Assembly (NCBI RefSeq): GCF_002081715.1
Contig: NZ_MUKP01000004.1
Location: forward strand, 124,001-188,000
Origin: Nocardia donostiensis
Lineage (GTDB): Bacteria > Actinomycetota > Actinomycetes > Mycobacteriales > Mycobacteriaceae
DNA: 64,000 nucleotides
Reading direction: 5' to 3'
Shown here: piece after piece, positions 17,312 through 25,550 of the stretch
How the letters are laid out: every line of letters begins with the position of its first letter
Numbering within the stretch: the first letter of the stretch is position 1
The notes under the pieces: generated by a model
Database searches by the model: none
Told to the model about the DNA's origin: nothing
What the model saw: only the letters and a program-made list of their open reading frames with translations
Program-made: the position numbers and the translations under genes

Positions 17312-18435
17312 GACCTACGATCTCCTGCCGGTACCAGAGCCTGTGGGTCGACAACGGTGGTGCATCGCGTCCACGAGCGAACGACCTCGTCGGCCGGGTG
17401 GGCGATGACCTGCGGTGCGGTCGGCGGATCGGCGTCGAGAAGGCCGTGCTCATGGCAGTAGCTGTCGTTGTAGACGGTGTCGAAATAGCGTTGCGGCCCA
17501 TCCGGGAACACCGCCGCGATCCGCGTGTCCTCGGCGTATCTGCCTGCCGCCCAGCCCGCGACCAACGCCACCGCGCCGACACTCCAGCCACCGGTTGCGT
17601 AATGCCGCCTGGCCAGTGTCCGGCAGGCCCAGACGGCTTCCGACGGCGCCACCCAGTGCACTTCGTCGAATGCGCTGTAGTCGACATTGCGCGGGAAGAT
17701 ACTCGAACCCAGGCCTCGCATCAGTCGCGGAGCCGCGGGCTGACCGAAGATCGTGGATGCGATGGTGTCGACACCGATCAACGTCAGCTCCGGGTTGAAC
17801 CGGCGCAGCACCCGCGCCACACCGGACGAGTGGCCGCCGGTACCGACCGCGCATACCAGCACATCCACCGTCCCCAACTGCCGTATCAGCTCCAATGCCA
17901 ACGGCTCGTAGCCGTCGACATTATCGGGGTTGTTGTATTGGTCGGGGCTCCAGGCGCCCGGGTCCAAGGCCAGTAATTCCTCCACTCGGTCACGGCGCGC
18001 CTGCTGCCAGCCACCGTGGGGATGCGGCTCGGCCACCAGGTCGACCTGCGCCCCATAGGAGGCAAGCATGCGCGCAACAATCGGTTCCAGCCCCGGGTCC
18101 GTGACCACGGTGACCGGATGGTCGTAGACCGAACCGGCCAACGCCAACCCCAACCCCAGAGTGCCGCTCGTGGACTCGATGATGCGCCCGCCCGGGGCCA
18201 GCTCGCCCCGCTCCTTCGCGCGCCGCACCATATGCAGGGCGGGCCGGTCCTTCATCCCCCCGGGGTTGAAACCCTCCAGCTTCGCCCAGAATCCCCGGCC
18301 GGCGGGCGCCAACGGCGCACCCACCCACAGGACCGGGGTATTGCCGACCAGAGCGCCCGGTTCCCGCACGGGGACCGGCGCGGCGGGCGCCTCCGGAATT
18401 GTCTCGGCAGGCGTGCCGTACACGACGTTGTTCAT
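17308..18435 (-). CDS. PLP-dependent cysteine synthase-like protein
   Basis: A 375-residue fold-type II PLP enzyme. The PLP lysine lies in [13 protein letters not shown], the phosphate-type loop in [13 protein letters not shown], and the glycine-rich PLP-phosphate site in [14 protein letters not shown]. The usual NPGGSxKDR and ESTSGN motifs are altered (GGMKDR, ESTSGT), so it is probably not a housekeeping cysteine synthase. The ATG at 18435 was chosen; the frame extends to 18738 with no family-like sequence. It is coupled to the MFS gene downstream. Relatives make cysteine, cystathionine or 2,3-diaminopropionate-type products; which applies here cannot be told. Confidence 0.8.
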   Translation of the reverse strand: MNNVVYGTPAETIPEAPAAPVPVREPGALVGNTPVLWVGAPLAPAGRGFWAKLEGFNPGGMKDRPALHMVRRAKERGELAPGGRIIESTSGTLGLGLALAGSVYDHPVTVVTDPGLEPIVARMLASYGAQVDLVAEPHPHGGWQQARRDRVEELLALDPGAWSPDQYNNPDNVDGYEPLALELIRQLGTVDVLVCAVGTGGHSSGVARVLRRFNPELTLIGVDTIASTIFGQPAAPRLMRGLGSSIFPRNVDYSAFDEVHWVAPSEAVWACRTLARRHYATGGWSVGAVALVAGWAAGRYAEDTRIAAVFPDGPQRYFDTVYNDSYCHEHGLLDADPPTAPQVIAHPADEVVRSWTRCTTVVDPQALVPAGDRRS

Positions 18436-18536
18436 CGTTGTCGCTTTCTGTATCCGAACCGCCACCATGGGCGGTGAAGACGGTGAGTAGGCGAGCACCG
18501 GCCGACGAGACGACACGTCGACCTGGCGCTGACCGA

Positions 18537-18953
18537 TCAGCGTCGGGCGATACAGAATCGGGCGAGAATGTCCTGTCCGTTCCGAGTGGGTAGCCCGGCG
18601 ACCGGTGGGGCCCGGACCCCTCCAGCGTTGATGAACAGCAGGGCGGCGGCGACGATCGCGGCCGTCCCGAGCAGGATCAGCCACAGCAAAGACAGCAGGC
18701 TTCCTGTCCCGGCGGGAAGCACCGACTTCACCACACAATGGAGCATGTGCTGATCACAGTGGTCGGCGAGATGACCGCCCAGCGCGTGCGGGTGATGATG
18801 GTGAGCACCGTCGGCCGCCACCGCCGCCCCCATGCCGACGTGTATGTGCCCGCCTTCGCCGAGCAGCGCACAATCGATGGTCGGGACGAGGGTCAGCACC
18901 GCCAGCAGCACTGCCATCACCGGAGCGCGCCTCAGGCGAGCGACGAGGGTCAT
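18537..18953 (-). CDS. His-rich membrane protein, LpqS-like
   Basis: A 138-residue protein with an N-terminal hydrophobic segment ([17 protein letters not shown]), a His-rich central stretch (GGHIHVGMG, then [26 protein letters not shown]), a second membrane segment, and a C-terminus ending [13 protein letters not shown]. This layout resembles actinobacterial LpqS-type proteins, which are copper-inducible in mycobacteria. The His and Cys residues suggest metal binding outside the membrane. It lies near a CsoR-type operator and His-rich gene, in the opposite orientation. A 39-residue ORF overlaps its start. The family assignment is tentative; metal binding is inference. Confidence 0.6.
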   Translation of the reverse strand: MTLVARLRRAPVMAVLLAVLTLVPTIDCALLGEGGHIHVGMGAAVAADGAHHHHPHALGGHLADHCDQHMLHCVVKSVLPAGTGSLLSLLWLILLGTAAIVAAALLFINAGGVRAPPVAGLPTRNGQDILARFCIARR

Positions 18954-19069
18954 CGCGCACCGCCCCTGGAACGGGAGAGGCGGGACGGAACCTTACCGGC
19001 GGGTGGCACAGATACGCGTTCCCGGATGCCCGCTCGCCGCACATCGGCACGTTCGGCCGTTCTGTTCAT
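18950..19069 (-). CDS. Small basic ORF (39 residues) coupled to the LpqS-like gene
   Basis: A short ORF starting at ATG 19069 with a near-perfect ribosome site (AAAGGAGG ending about nine bases upstream). It encodes 39 Arg-rich residues and ends in an ATGA overlap with the LpqS-like start. No family is recognised. The strong ribosome site and exact overlap suggest it is translated and couples translation to the membrane protein, perhaps as a leader peptide. Confidence 0.45.
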   Translation of the reverse strand: MNRTAERADVRRAGIRERVSVPPAGKVPSRLSRSRGGAR

Positions 19070-19456
19070 CTGCACCACCTCCTTTCTTCCCGGCCCGGCG
19101 CTGCAGGCAGTTGCGCTCTCTGCGTTACCGGCTGAGCAAGATCGAAAACGTTTGGCCGACAATCTACTACCGGCATCCATCTTTGCGGGGATCCTGTGAC
19201 GCGGTCCACCGGTAGCCCCAAGCATGGGGACACGTTCTCGCCGCATTCCACCAGCGCGAGACCCGGGCCGGACCTGGAGTCGACGCCGCGTTTGCTGCGC
19301 CCTCATCCTGGCGACTGTGCAGCAATGAGCAGCGTGTCGGTCCCGGCACAACCGGCCGGCGTCGACAATCGAGGTCGGCGTCATCCAGACCGAAGCCGCC
19401 GATGTGCGGCAGAGCGATATTCGACACCGTTGTGTCCAGAGCCACCGGAACACAAC

Positions 19457-19483
19457 TTGCACTATACCCCCTGGGGGTATAAC
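19457..19483 (+). promoter_or_regulatory. CsoR-type operator inside a promoter
   Basis: A perfect 19-base palindrome, TATACCCCCTGGGGGTATA, occupies 19463-19481. It matches the TACCC(C)...GGGGTA pattern of copper-responsive CsoR operators. A candidate -35 (TTGCAC, 19457-19462) and -10 (TATAAC, 19478-19483) flank it with 15-base spacing, so a bound repressor would block the promoter. The first gene downstream starts at 19524. No csoR gene lies in the window. Confidence 0.75.
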
Positions 19484-19523
19484 TTCGTCTAGTCCCACCC
19501 ATGACGAAAGGAAGAGCGCAACA

Positions 19524-20372
19524 ATGAACACCTCGAACCATGACCACAGCCACCATCCGAGCCACGGCGAGCACGCCGGCCACGAAACGCAGCACGGGCA
19601 CACCGGGCACGCCGCTGCGGGCCACGCCGGACACGGCGCTCCCGCATTCCCCGAGGGGCTGCTGATCACGCAGGACGGGTACTCGCTGGAACTGCAGGAA
19701 CCTGTCGCCGCGGCAGGCGAGATCGATTTCCGGTTCCGCATCATCGGCCCAGACCAGCGGCCGGTCACCGACTACGCCCCCAGCCACGACAGGGAACTGC
19801 ACCTGATCGTCGCCAAGCGTGAGCTGACCGGTTTCTGGCACGTCCACCCGGAGCGGGCCGCCGACGGCACCTGGTCGGTGCGACTGAACCTGCCCGATGC
19901 GGGCTCCTACCGGGTCTTCACCGATATCGCCCCGCGCGAGCTCGGCCACAGCATCACTCTCGGCGCGGATCTGGCCGTCGCCGGTACCTATGCTCCCGAA
20001 CCGATTCCCGCACCGGCCCGCACCACTGTCGTCGACGACTACGAGGTCGAACTGCAGGGCGATCTGATCGCCGGTGCCGGGCGCCTGCTCACCCTCACCG
20101 TGCGCAAGAACGGCGCCCCGGTCACCGACCTGCAGCCCTACCTCGGGGCCTTCGGGCACCTGATCATCCTCCGTAGTGGTGACCTGGCCTACGTGCACGT
20201 GCACCCCAACGGAGAACCCGGTGACGGCATCACCGCCCCAGGCCCCGACATCACCTTCCACGCCGTTACACCCGGGCCCGGGGTCTACCGCCTGTTCCTC
20301 GACTTCCAGCACGAAGGGGTCGTTCATACAGCCGCTTTCACCCTGCCCGCCGGCACAGCCCACCAGCACTGA
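19524..20372 (+). CDS. His-rich N-terminal protein of the copper-responsive block
   Basis: A 282-residue protein. Its first 45 residues are a His-rich tract (HDHSHHPSHGEHAGHETQHG and more) suited to metal binding. Two beta-sandwich-like regions follow, with motifs such as HDRELHLIVAKRELTGFWHVHPE and FGHLIILRSGDLAYVHVHPNGE, a repeated H-x-H-P pattern that suggests two related domains binding metal. No signal peptide or membrane segment is evident. The start has a ribosome site (GAAAGGAAG). The gene sits directly under a CsoR-type operator, so copper-induced expression is likely. I do not know a named function; a copper-buffering role is inference. Confidence 0.75.
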   Translation: MNTSNHDHSHHPSHGEHAGHETQHGHTGHAAAGHAGHGAPAFPEGLLITQDGYSLELQEPVAAAGEIDFRFRIIGPDQRPVTDYAPSHDRELHLIVAKRELTGFWHVHPERAADGTWSVRLNLPDAGSYRVFTDIAPRELGHSITLGADLAVAGTYAPEPIPAPARTTVVDDYEVELQGDLIAGAGRLLTLTVRKNGAPVTDLQPYLGAFGHLIILRSGDLAYVHVHPNGEPGDGITAPGPDITFHAVTPGPGVYRLFLDFQHEGVVHTAAFTLPAGTAHQH

Positions 20373-20418
20373 CCATCAGGCGAACCCTGCCACCCCGCGA
20401 ACACACCGAGGAGACCTC

Positions 20419-20565
20419 ATGTGCGACTGCCGTTGTCCATCGGCCCGCGCCCCGCCCCACCCCTCCCAGAAAGCTGTTCGAAGATGTTCACCTCGTTGTT
20501 CACCCACCGCGACTATCTGCGCCTGTTCACCGCCCAGGTATCGGCCCTGTTCGGCACCGGACTGA
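20419..20565 (+). CDS. Cys-rich small ORF overlapping the MFS start
   Basis: ATG 20419 has a good ribosome site (GAGGAG at 20408-20413) and opens a 48-residue frame beginning MCDCRCPSARAPPHPSQKAV, with further Cys residues. It overlaps the start of the MFS gene in another frame. Cys-rich upstream ORFs can act as metal or cysteine-sensing leaders in bacteria. The same ribosome site could instead serve the GTG at 20421 of the MFS gene, so this ORF may be coincidental. Confidence 0.35.
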   Translation: MCDCRCPSARAPPHPSQKAVRRCSPRCSPTATICACSPPRYRPCSAPD

Positions 20566-21761
20566 CCACCGTCGCCCTGGGACTGCTCGCCTACGAGCTC
20601 GCCGGCGCCGATGCGGCCGCCGTACTCGGCACCGCGCTGACCATCAAAATGCTGGTCTATGTGACCGTAGCGCCGCTCGTGGCCGCCTACGCCGATCGCT
20701 TCCCGCGCCGATTATTCCTGGTCGGACTCAACACGATCCGAGCTGCGGTGGTGCTTGCGCTGCCGTTCATCGACCAGATCTGGCAGATCTATGTGCTGAT
20801 CGCGGTATTACAGACCGCCTCGGCCGCGTTCACCCCCACCTACCAGGCCGTCATCCCGGACATCCTGCCCGACGAACGCGACTACACCAAAGCGCTGTCG
20901 GCCGCCCAACTGGCCGCCACCATGGAGACGCTGCTGAGCCCGATGCTGGCAGCGGCAGCACTGGCCGTGATCAGCTTCCACTGGCTGTTCGTCGGTACCG
21001 CCATCGGTTTCGCGGTCTCGGCCGCCCTGGTGATCACCACCCGCATCCCCGACGCGAGGACGGTCACCGAGAGCACCTTCGGAGAACGGATCAGCGTGGG
21101 CATGCGGATCTTCGCCGCGACACCGCGGCTGCGCGGACTGCTCGGCCTGAACCTGGTGGTCGCGGCGGCAGGCGCGGTCGTCATGGTCAACACCGTCAAC
21201 TACGTGCGCGACACGCTCGGCGGAACCCAGTCCGGGGTGGCGGCGCTGCTGGCCGCGAACGGTTCGGGCACCATGCTCGTCGCGCTGACCCTGCCACGAG
21301 TCCTCGAACGCCTCGGCACGCGCCCGGTGATGCTGGCGGGTGCGGCCACCTTGCTCGCCGGACTCGGAGCGGCCATCGCGCTGTCGACCGCAAGCGACGG
21401 CGACTGGCGCTGGGGCGCCGCGTTCGTGGTGTGGGCAATGGTCGGCGCGGGGACAGCGGCCGTGCTCACCCCGACCGGGCAGGTGCTGCGCCGCTCCTCA
21501 CAACCTGCCGACCGACCCGCGCTCTTCGCCGCTCAGTTCTCGCTCTCGCACCTGGCCTGGCTGATCACCTACCCGCTCACCGGATGGCTGAGCACCGCCA
21601 CCGGTTTCACCATCACCTGGCTGACACTGGCCGTGCTCGCCGGCGGCGGGATCGTTCTGGCAGTGCGAATGTGGCCGCGTGAGGACCACATCGTCGCCGC
21701 GTACCGGCCCCGGCCGATACTCGCAGACGAACCCGGCGTACCGACGCACGCAAGGGCCTGA
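20421..21761 (+). CDS. MFS transporter of the copper-responsive block
   Basis: An MFS protein with about 12 hydrophobic segments and loop motifs such as AAYADRFPRRLFLVG. Two starts are possible: GTG 20421 (446 residues), seven bases from a GAGGAG site, or ATG 20484 (425 residues), which gives the usual short N-terminus (MFTSLFTHRDYLRLFTAQ) but no obvious ribosome site. It follows the His-rich gene by about 50 bases and probably shares its CsoR-controlled promoter. The cargo is unknown; metal or metallophore transport is suggested only by context. Confidence 0.8.
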   Translation: MRLPLSIGPRPAPPLPESCSKMFTSLFTHRDYLRLFTAQVSALFGTGLTTVALGLLAYELAGADAAAVLGTALTIKMLVYVTVAPLVAAYADRFPRRLFLVGLNTIRAAVVLALPFIDQIWQIYVLIAVLQTASAAFTPTYQAVIPDILPDERDYTKALSAAQLAATMETLLSPMLAAAALAVISFHWLFVGTAIGFAVSAALVITTRIPDARTVTESTFGERISVGMRIFAATPRLRGLLGLNLVVAAAGAVVMVNTVNYVRDTLGGTQSGVAALLAANGSGTMLVALTLPRVLERLGTRPVMLAGAATLLAGLGAAIALSTASDGDWRWGAAFVVWAMVGAGTAAVLTPTGQVLRRSSQPADRPALFAAQFSLSHLAWLITYPLTGWLSTATGFTITWLTLAVLAGGGIVLAVRMWPREDHIVAAYRPRPILADEPGVPTHARA

Positions 21762-21863
21762 ACAGTCGGCCCCGGCGGGTTCGCCATCGCTGCCGACAGG
21801 CTGCGAGACTGGATTACCAGGTAAAACTGCTCCGATCCGAACGTCGAGAAGAAAGGAAGCACC

Positions 21864-22265
21864 ATGGAAGTCGCACTGTCGACCACCCTGAACACCACCT
21901 TCGACGACGCTGTCACCCGAACCAGGCAAGCGCTGTCCGAACACGGTTTCGGCGTGCTCACCGAGATCGATATGAAAGCCACCCTGAAAACGAAAATCGG
22001 GGCGGATATGGAGGACTACCTGATCCTCGGCGCCTGCAACCCGTCGCTGGCGCACCGCGCAGTCGGTGTGGACCGGCAAATCGGATTGCTCCTGCCCTGC
22101 AACGTCGTGGTGCGCACCGACACCTCCACCCAGAACACGATCGTCGTCGAGGCGATGAACCCCGAGGTGATGGTCGCGGTGACCGAGGAACCCGGACTAC
22201 GCGGCGTCGCCGCTGACGCCACCACCCAGCTTCAGGCTGCGATCGATTCCCTGAACGCTCGATAA
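21864..22265 (+). CDS. DUF302 family protein
   Basis: A 133-residue protein with the DUF302 pattern: an N-terminal strand, a helix DDAVTRTRQALSEHGFGVLTEIDM, the segment YLILGACNPSLAHRAV, and a strand LLLPCNVVVRTD. There is one Cys in each of the last two segments. DUF302 proteins often accompany metal-response or redox genes, and here it closes the copper-responsive block about 100 bases after the MFS gene. A ribosome site (GAAAGGAAG) precedes the ATG. Biochemical role unknown. Confidence 0.85.
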   Translation: MEVALSTTLNTTFDDAVTRTRQALSEHGFGVLTEIDMKATLKTKIGADMEDYLILGACNPSLAHRAVGVDRQIGLLLPCNVVVRTDTSTQNTIVVEAMNPEVMVAVTEEPGLRGVAADATTQLQAAIDSLNAR

Positions 22266-22507
22266 GCCCAGACCGCCTCCGACGAGTAGCAGGCCTGGGC
22301 GACCGATGCGCTGACGGTGCAGCTGTTACCCGGCCCTGCTGAGACAGACCTGCCTTCAGCGAACGAGCCCAGGATCCGATCTGTGCACGACGCTCTCGGC
22401 TCTCTGGCCTCCACTACCCCGGTATCGCCAGGCGGAACTTACCTCGTTGAACGGCCCCCTACGGCGAGGACGACCGAGGGACGGGACAGTGCGCGGCGCC
22501 GCATCGT

Positions 22508-23317
22508 TCACTCGTGATCGGTTGCGGATTCCATCAGGCCATTCAGCAGAATCTCCGCATAGATATCGCCGATCTCCCGCGGTGACACCGGCCCGCTCAG
22601 GTCGAGCCATACATGCGTCCAGGCGCCCATGCCGATGATTCCGAACGCGATGAGCCGAGGCGGGCCGAGTTTTCGGAATACACCCGCTTGCATACCGGCG
22701 TCGATCGCGTCGACGAAATATTGCTCGAATTCGTCACGTTTGTGCTGGATCTCGGCGAACACCTCGCCGGACAGGAAACGCCGCTCCTGCAGGAACACCG
22801 CGATCTCGGATTTGTAGATCGACATCGGTTCCAGCAGCGCCTCCGCGACGAGTCGTCGCAGTACCTGCTCAGGGGACTGCTGACTATCGGCCAGCACATT
22901 GCGCGCACGGCCGAGCTGGTAATTGATGAACTCGTCGTGCACCCTGCGCAGCAGGTCCTCTTTGCTTTCGAAATGATGATAGAAGGCGCCCTTGGTCAGC
23001 TCCGCACCCTCGACGATGCTCTGCACCGACGTGGCCGCGTAACCCTTCTGCTCGAACAACCGGACCGCGCTTTCGAGCAGCGCCCGGCGCGCACCCTCGG
23101 GGTCGCGAACACGACGACTGTTCTGCCTCCCGCCGGTACTCGCCGGCTTCTTGGAGTTCGCGACCGCTTCGACAAGGCTCTGAACTGCACTCGGGTCGTA
23201 CCCACTCCGCTCGAACAGCTGCACCGCGCTGTCGATCAACGCCTGCCGATCACCGGTGGGCGCACGCCCCCGGCGCCCGCCCTGTCTGCTCTCGGTGGTC
23301 TTCGGTTCTCTCGCCAC
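22508..23317 (-). CDS. TetR-family regulator with duplicated N-terminal helices
   Basis: About 269 residues, longer than the usual 190-220. The full TetR DNA-binding domain is ALLESAVRLFEQKGYAATSV...TKGAFYHHF. Upstream of it is a partial copy of the first two helices (ALIDSAVQLFERSGYDPSAV...) that stops before the recognition helix, joined by a Ser/Arg-rich linker. The C-terminal ligand domain looks normal. I chose GTG 23317, which has a GGAGAGAGG site; ATG 23332 is an alternative. A perfect palindrome lies just upstream and probably mediates autoregulation. The role of the extra half-domain is unknown. Confidence 0.8.
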   Translation of the reverse strand: MAREPKTTESRQGGRRGRAPTGDRQALIDSAVQLFERSGYDPSAVQSLVEAVANSKKPASTGGRQNSRRVRDPEGARRALLESAVRLFEQKGYAATSVQSIVEGAELTKGAFYHHFESKEDLLRRVHDEFINYQLGRARNVLADSQQSPEQVLRRLVAEALLEPMSIYKSEIAVFLQERRFLSGEVFAEIQHKRDEFEQYFVDAIDAGMQAGVFRKLGPPRLIAFGIIGMGAWTHVWLDLSGPVSPREIGDIYAEILLNGLMESATDHE

Positions 23318-23404
23318 AATGCCTCTCTCCATTACGCCGTGAGCACCTTCTCCTGTCGACCCGGCGACCCGAGGGCGGCTCCAACCCCATGAGGTTACTT
23401 TGTA

Positions 23405-23420
23405 TACCAACGAGTTGGTA
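23405..23420. promoter_or_regulatory. Palindromic TetR operator
   Basis: TACCAACGAGTTGGTA is a perfect seven-base inverted repeat around a two-base centre. It sits about 90 bases upstream of the TetR start, the position expected of an autoregulatory operator. No gene is seen on the other side before the tRNA, so the only visible target is the regulator itself. Confidence 0.6.
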
Positions 23421-23734
23421 GGCTGCAGGTTTTTCTACAGCTCATATCCCCGGCAGCTACGCAAGGTACAGGACCTTCTTCCAGCAAGCCTGCACGCACA
23501 AACATTCCCACCAGAAATGCCGACACACCGGTCGGTACGGAAGGTTAGCAGATCCACACCTGCACGGGAGCGGTTTCGGACCAGACTATCGAACCATTCC
23601 GCCCCACCTCAGATCACCACAACCCGGCCTCGCTGCAACACCCCACGCAGCCACACAAACCGCCCCTGAGCTGCCGATTCGCCCTTACGAAGCCTACTGA
23701 GGTAATCTCTCTGAGCGGCCCGACAGGGCCACAA
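23421..23734. other. Gene-free stretch before tRNA-Pro
   Basis: About 310 bases with no supported gene. The open frame covering 23400-23669 translates to a Ser/Thr/Pro/Arg-rich chain without domain features. It should contain the tRNA promoter, which I could not place. Confidence 0.4.
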
Positions 23735-23811
23735 CGGGCTGTGGCGCAGTTTGGTAGCGCACTTGACTGGGGGTCAAGTGGTCGCAGGTTCAAATCCTGT
23801 CAGCCCGACCA
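23735..23811 (+). tRNA. tRNA-Pro (anticodon GGG)
   Basis: A complete cloverleaf. The acceptor arms CGGGCTG (23735-23741) and CAGCCCG (23801-23807) pair perfectly, the D arm includes GGTAGCGC, the anticodon stem CTTGA/TCAAG encloses the loop CTGGGGG (anticodon GGG), and the T arm contains GGTTCAAATCC. Discriminator A and an encoded CCA end are present. Confidence 0.95.
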
Positions 23812-23813
23812 TG

Positions 23814-23846
23814 AAACCCCTTCCGACCTGCATCGGAAGGGGTTTT
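23814..23846 (+). terminator. Intrinsic terminator of tRNA-Pro
   Basis: A 13-base-pair stem (23814-23826 with 23833-23845) encloses a six-base loop and ends in a run of four T. It follows the tRNA CCA by two bases. It is a classical Rho-independent terminator. Confidence 0.85.
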
Positions 23847-24218
23847 CTCATCAACGGGACGGTACTCGGATTCGGCGTGAACCGGCCGAAATCTCATACT
23901 TTCGAGCCCTGTCCGTGTGCCCAGCGCTCGAGGACCTCCGGGACACACTGATGGCCACCGAACTCGCCTGCGGGACCGAATTCCACGAACCGCAACCTGA
24001 CAACTCGCCGAACTGATCACTCACGGCTCGACGCCACAGCCTGATGAAACCCGGTCCGTGCCTGACGGTCCCCATCGCGCGAAATCCATCTGGCCGGCCG
24101 GAGCCGGCCGTGAACCTATGCTTTGGCGGCGGAAGCCCAGGCGGCGAACACAGCCCTGCCCACGGAAACACCGAGGCACAGGACAGGTATCCCCCGCCGT
24201 GGCGGGCGAGACCGATCG
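23847..24218. other. Gene-free stretch after tRNA-Pro
   Basis: About 370 bases between the tRNA terminator and the DUF6463-like gene. Open frames here lack domain-like sequence. No duplicate of the tRNA 3' end was noticed here. Confidence 0.4.
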
Positions 24219-24686
24219 TCAGGATGATGTCTCCACACCTTCATGGCGTCGCAGATCACGCCGCGGCCGAGGTCCCGGAACCTTTTCCTCGACGGCGTGT
24301 TTGCGTGCCGCCAACCCGATCAACGCACCGGGAACGATCGCGGCGAAGAAGGGGGACGGTCCGAGTAGGACACCGTCGAGAAGGCCCCATGTCATCAGTA
24401 CCCAGCCGATCCCGGCGGGTATAGGCACACCGCGTTTCGCGAGATGCCACAGCAGGCAGCCCAGCAGGATCAGGGGTACGGCGAAGCCACCGGGTCCGGA
24501 CCAGAACGTGACCGCATCGTCGACCGACGCCGCGTCTCGATCCAGGAACGGGACAGTCGACCACAGACCCCGGCCGACCCACGTGCCGATGTGTTGCCCT
24601 GCCGTGAGCACAAGTATCACCAGGTGACCGACGCCGAGCGTGATCATGATTGCGCTCGCCCAGCGGAGCATCGTGAGCGGGCTCAA
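24219..24686 (-). CDS. DUF6463-like small membrane protein
   Basis: About 155 residues with four hydrophobic segments (starting LRWASAIMITLGVGHLVILVLTA) and a charged C-terminal tail. The composition matches DUF6463-type membrane proteins common beside TetR genes in actinobacteria. The TTG at 24686 overlaps the stop of a short upstream ORF and has a GGGAGAG site; ATG 24671 is an alternative. It is divergent from the TetR regulator, which probably represses it. Function unknown. Confidence 0.65.
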   Translation of the reverse strand: MSPLTMLRWASAIMITLGVGHLVILVLTAGQHIGTWVGRGLWSTVPFLDRDAASVDDAVTFWSGPGGFAVPLILLGCLLWHLAKRGVPIPAGIGWVLMTWGLLDGVLLGPSPFFAAIVPGALIGLAARKHAVEEKVPGPRPRRDLRRHEGVETSS

Positions 24687-24805
24687 CGGTTCTCTCCCAG
24701 GTGGTCGACCAGATCGGCGCCCCGCGCGAGCGCGTGGATGTCGTCGCCCTCGACGACACCGACCCGGTCTCCCTGCTCAGACCGGTAGGTGTCCCACTTC
24801 ATCAT
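24683..24805 (-). pseudogene. N-terminal stub of a fumarylacetoacetate-hydrolase-family protein
   Basis: A 40-residue ORF, MMKWDTYRSEQGDRVGVVEG continuing with DDIHALARGADLVDHLGENR. This is the typical N-terminal lid region of FAH-family hydrolases (MKWATYR...DRVG.V..G.IHAL), which are normally about 280 residues. The catalytic domain is absent; the next gene overlaps its stop. It is either a deletion remnant or a stub now serving to couple translation of the membrane protein. It has a plausible ribosome site (GAGGCG). Confidence 0.55.
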
Positions 24806-24883
24806 CGCCTCCTGTGTTAATCAACATAGAAAGTGTTACATGTACAGCCAGTGGCCCGCCAGCCATGGGTAGACTGCCTGACC

Positions 24884-25486
24884 GTGAAGTCTTCACGGGC
24901 CACCCGACGGGCGGAGATGACCCAAGAGAGCCGCAGGCTCCTGGTCGAAGCGGCCGCCGAACTGTTCGCCGAGCGCGGCTATCGGCAGACCACATTCGAG
25001 GACATCGCAACGCGATCCGGGGTGAGCCGCGGCTCGATCCCCTGGCACTTCGGCAACAAGGAGGGCCTGCTCGGCGCGGTCGTCGAACACGTCGTGGCCG
25101 ACCTCCGCGCCGACGACACGAACACACTCGGACCCAGCACCCTCGACGAGGCGTTGCGCGCGCTCGTGTCGTTCACCCGGAACCCGTCGACACAGCTCTT
25201 CGTCACGCTCATCGCCGAGGCCATGGAACCCGGCTCGGCACTGAACAAGTGGTACGCAAGCCTGCACGAAGCACTGCGCGCCAAAGTCCGCTCCTGGCTC
25301 CTCCAGGTCGATCTGCCCAACGGCGTGGACGCCGACGACCTCGACACGGTCCTGGTCGGCGCGGTTATGGGCATCCACCAGCAGTGGCGCATCAACCCCG
25401 ACGCCATCGACCTCGACCGCACTTACGCAACCGTCGGCATTTTGCTGCGCTCGGCTGGCATCGGCACACCGCGATCCTCGCGCTGA
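24884..25486 (+). CDS. TetR-family regulator
   Basis: A TetR regulator of about 200 residues. The DNA-binding domain reads SRRLLVEAAAELFAERGYRQTTFEDIATRSGVSRGSIPWHFGNKEGLL, and the remainder is a helical ligand domain. GTG 24884 or ATG 24917 is the likely start; the frame extends to 24833 but that would place the promoter inside the gene. It is divergent from the DUF6463-like unit. An AT-richer stretch between them (around 24815-24840) probably holds both promoters. Confidence 0.85.
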   Translation: MKSSRATRRAEMTQESRRLLVEAAAELFAERGYRQTTFEDIATRSGVSRGSIPWHFGNKEGLLGAVVEHVVADLRADDTNTLGPSTLDEALRALVSFTRNPSTQLFVTLIAEAMEPGSALNKWYASLHEALRAKVRSWLLQVDLPNGVDADDLDTVLVGAVMGIHQQWRINPDAIDLDRTYATVGILLRSAGIGTPRSSR

Positions 25487-25550
25487 ACCTGGCCTCACCG
25501 GCTCGAGCCCGTCCGGTTCCCGCACCTCGATGTGGTCGTCCGCAGAGGAG

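Noticed and set aside
15887..17461. Plus-strand frame of 524 residues
   Set aside because: Antisense of the MFS transporter, His/Gln/Arg-rich and without a fold.
19167..20369. Minus-strand frame of 400 residues
   Set aside because: Antisense of the His-rich protein; GV/GD-rich pattern typical of reverse frames in GC-rich genes.
23400..23669. 89-residue frame downstream of the TetR palindrome
   Set aside because: Low-complexity Ser/Thr/Pro/Arg sequence, no ribosome site, and it starts inside the operator region.
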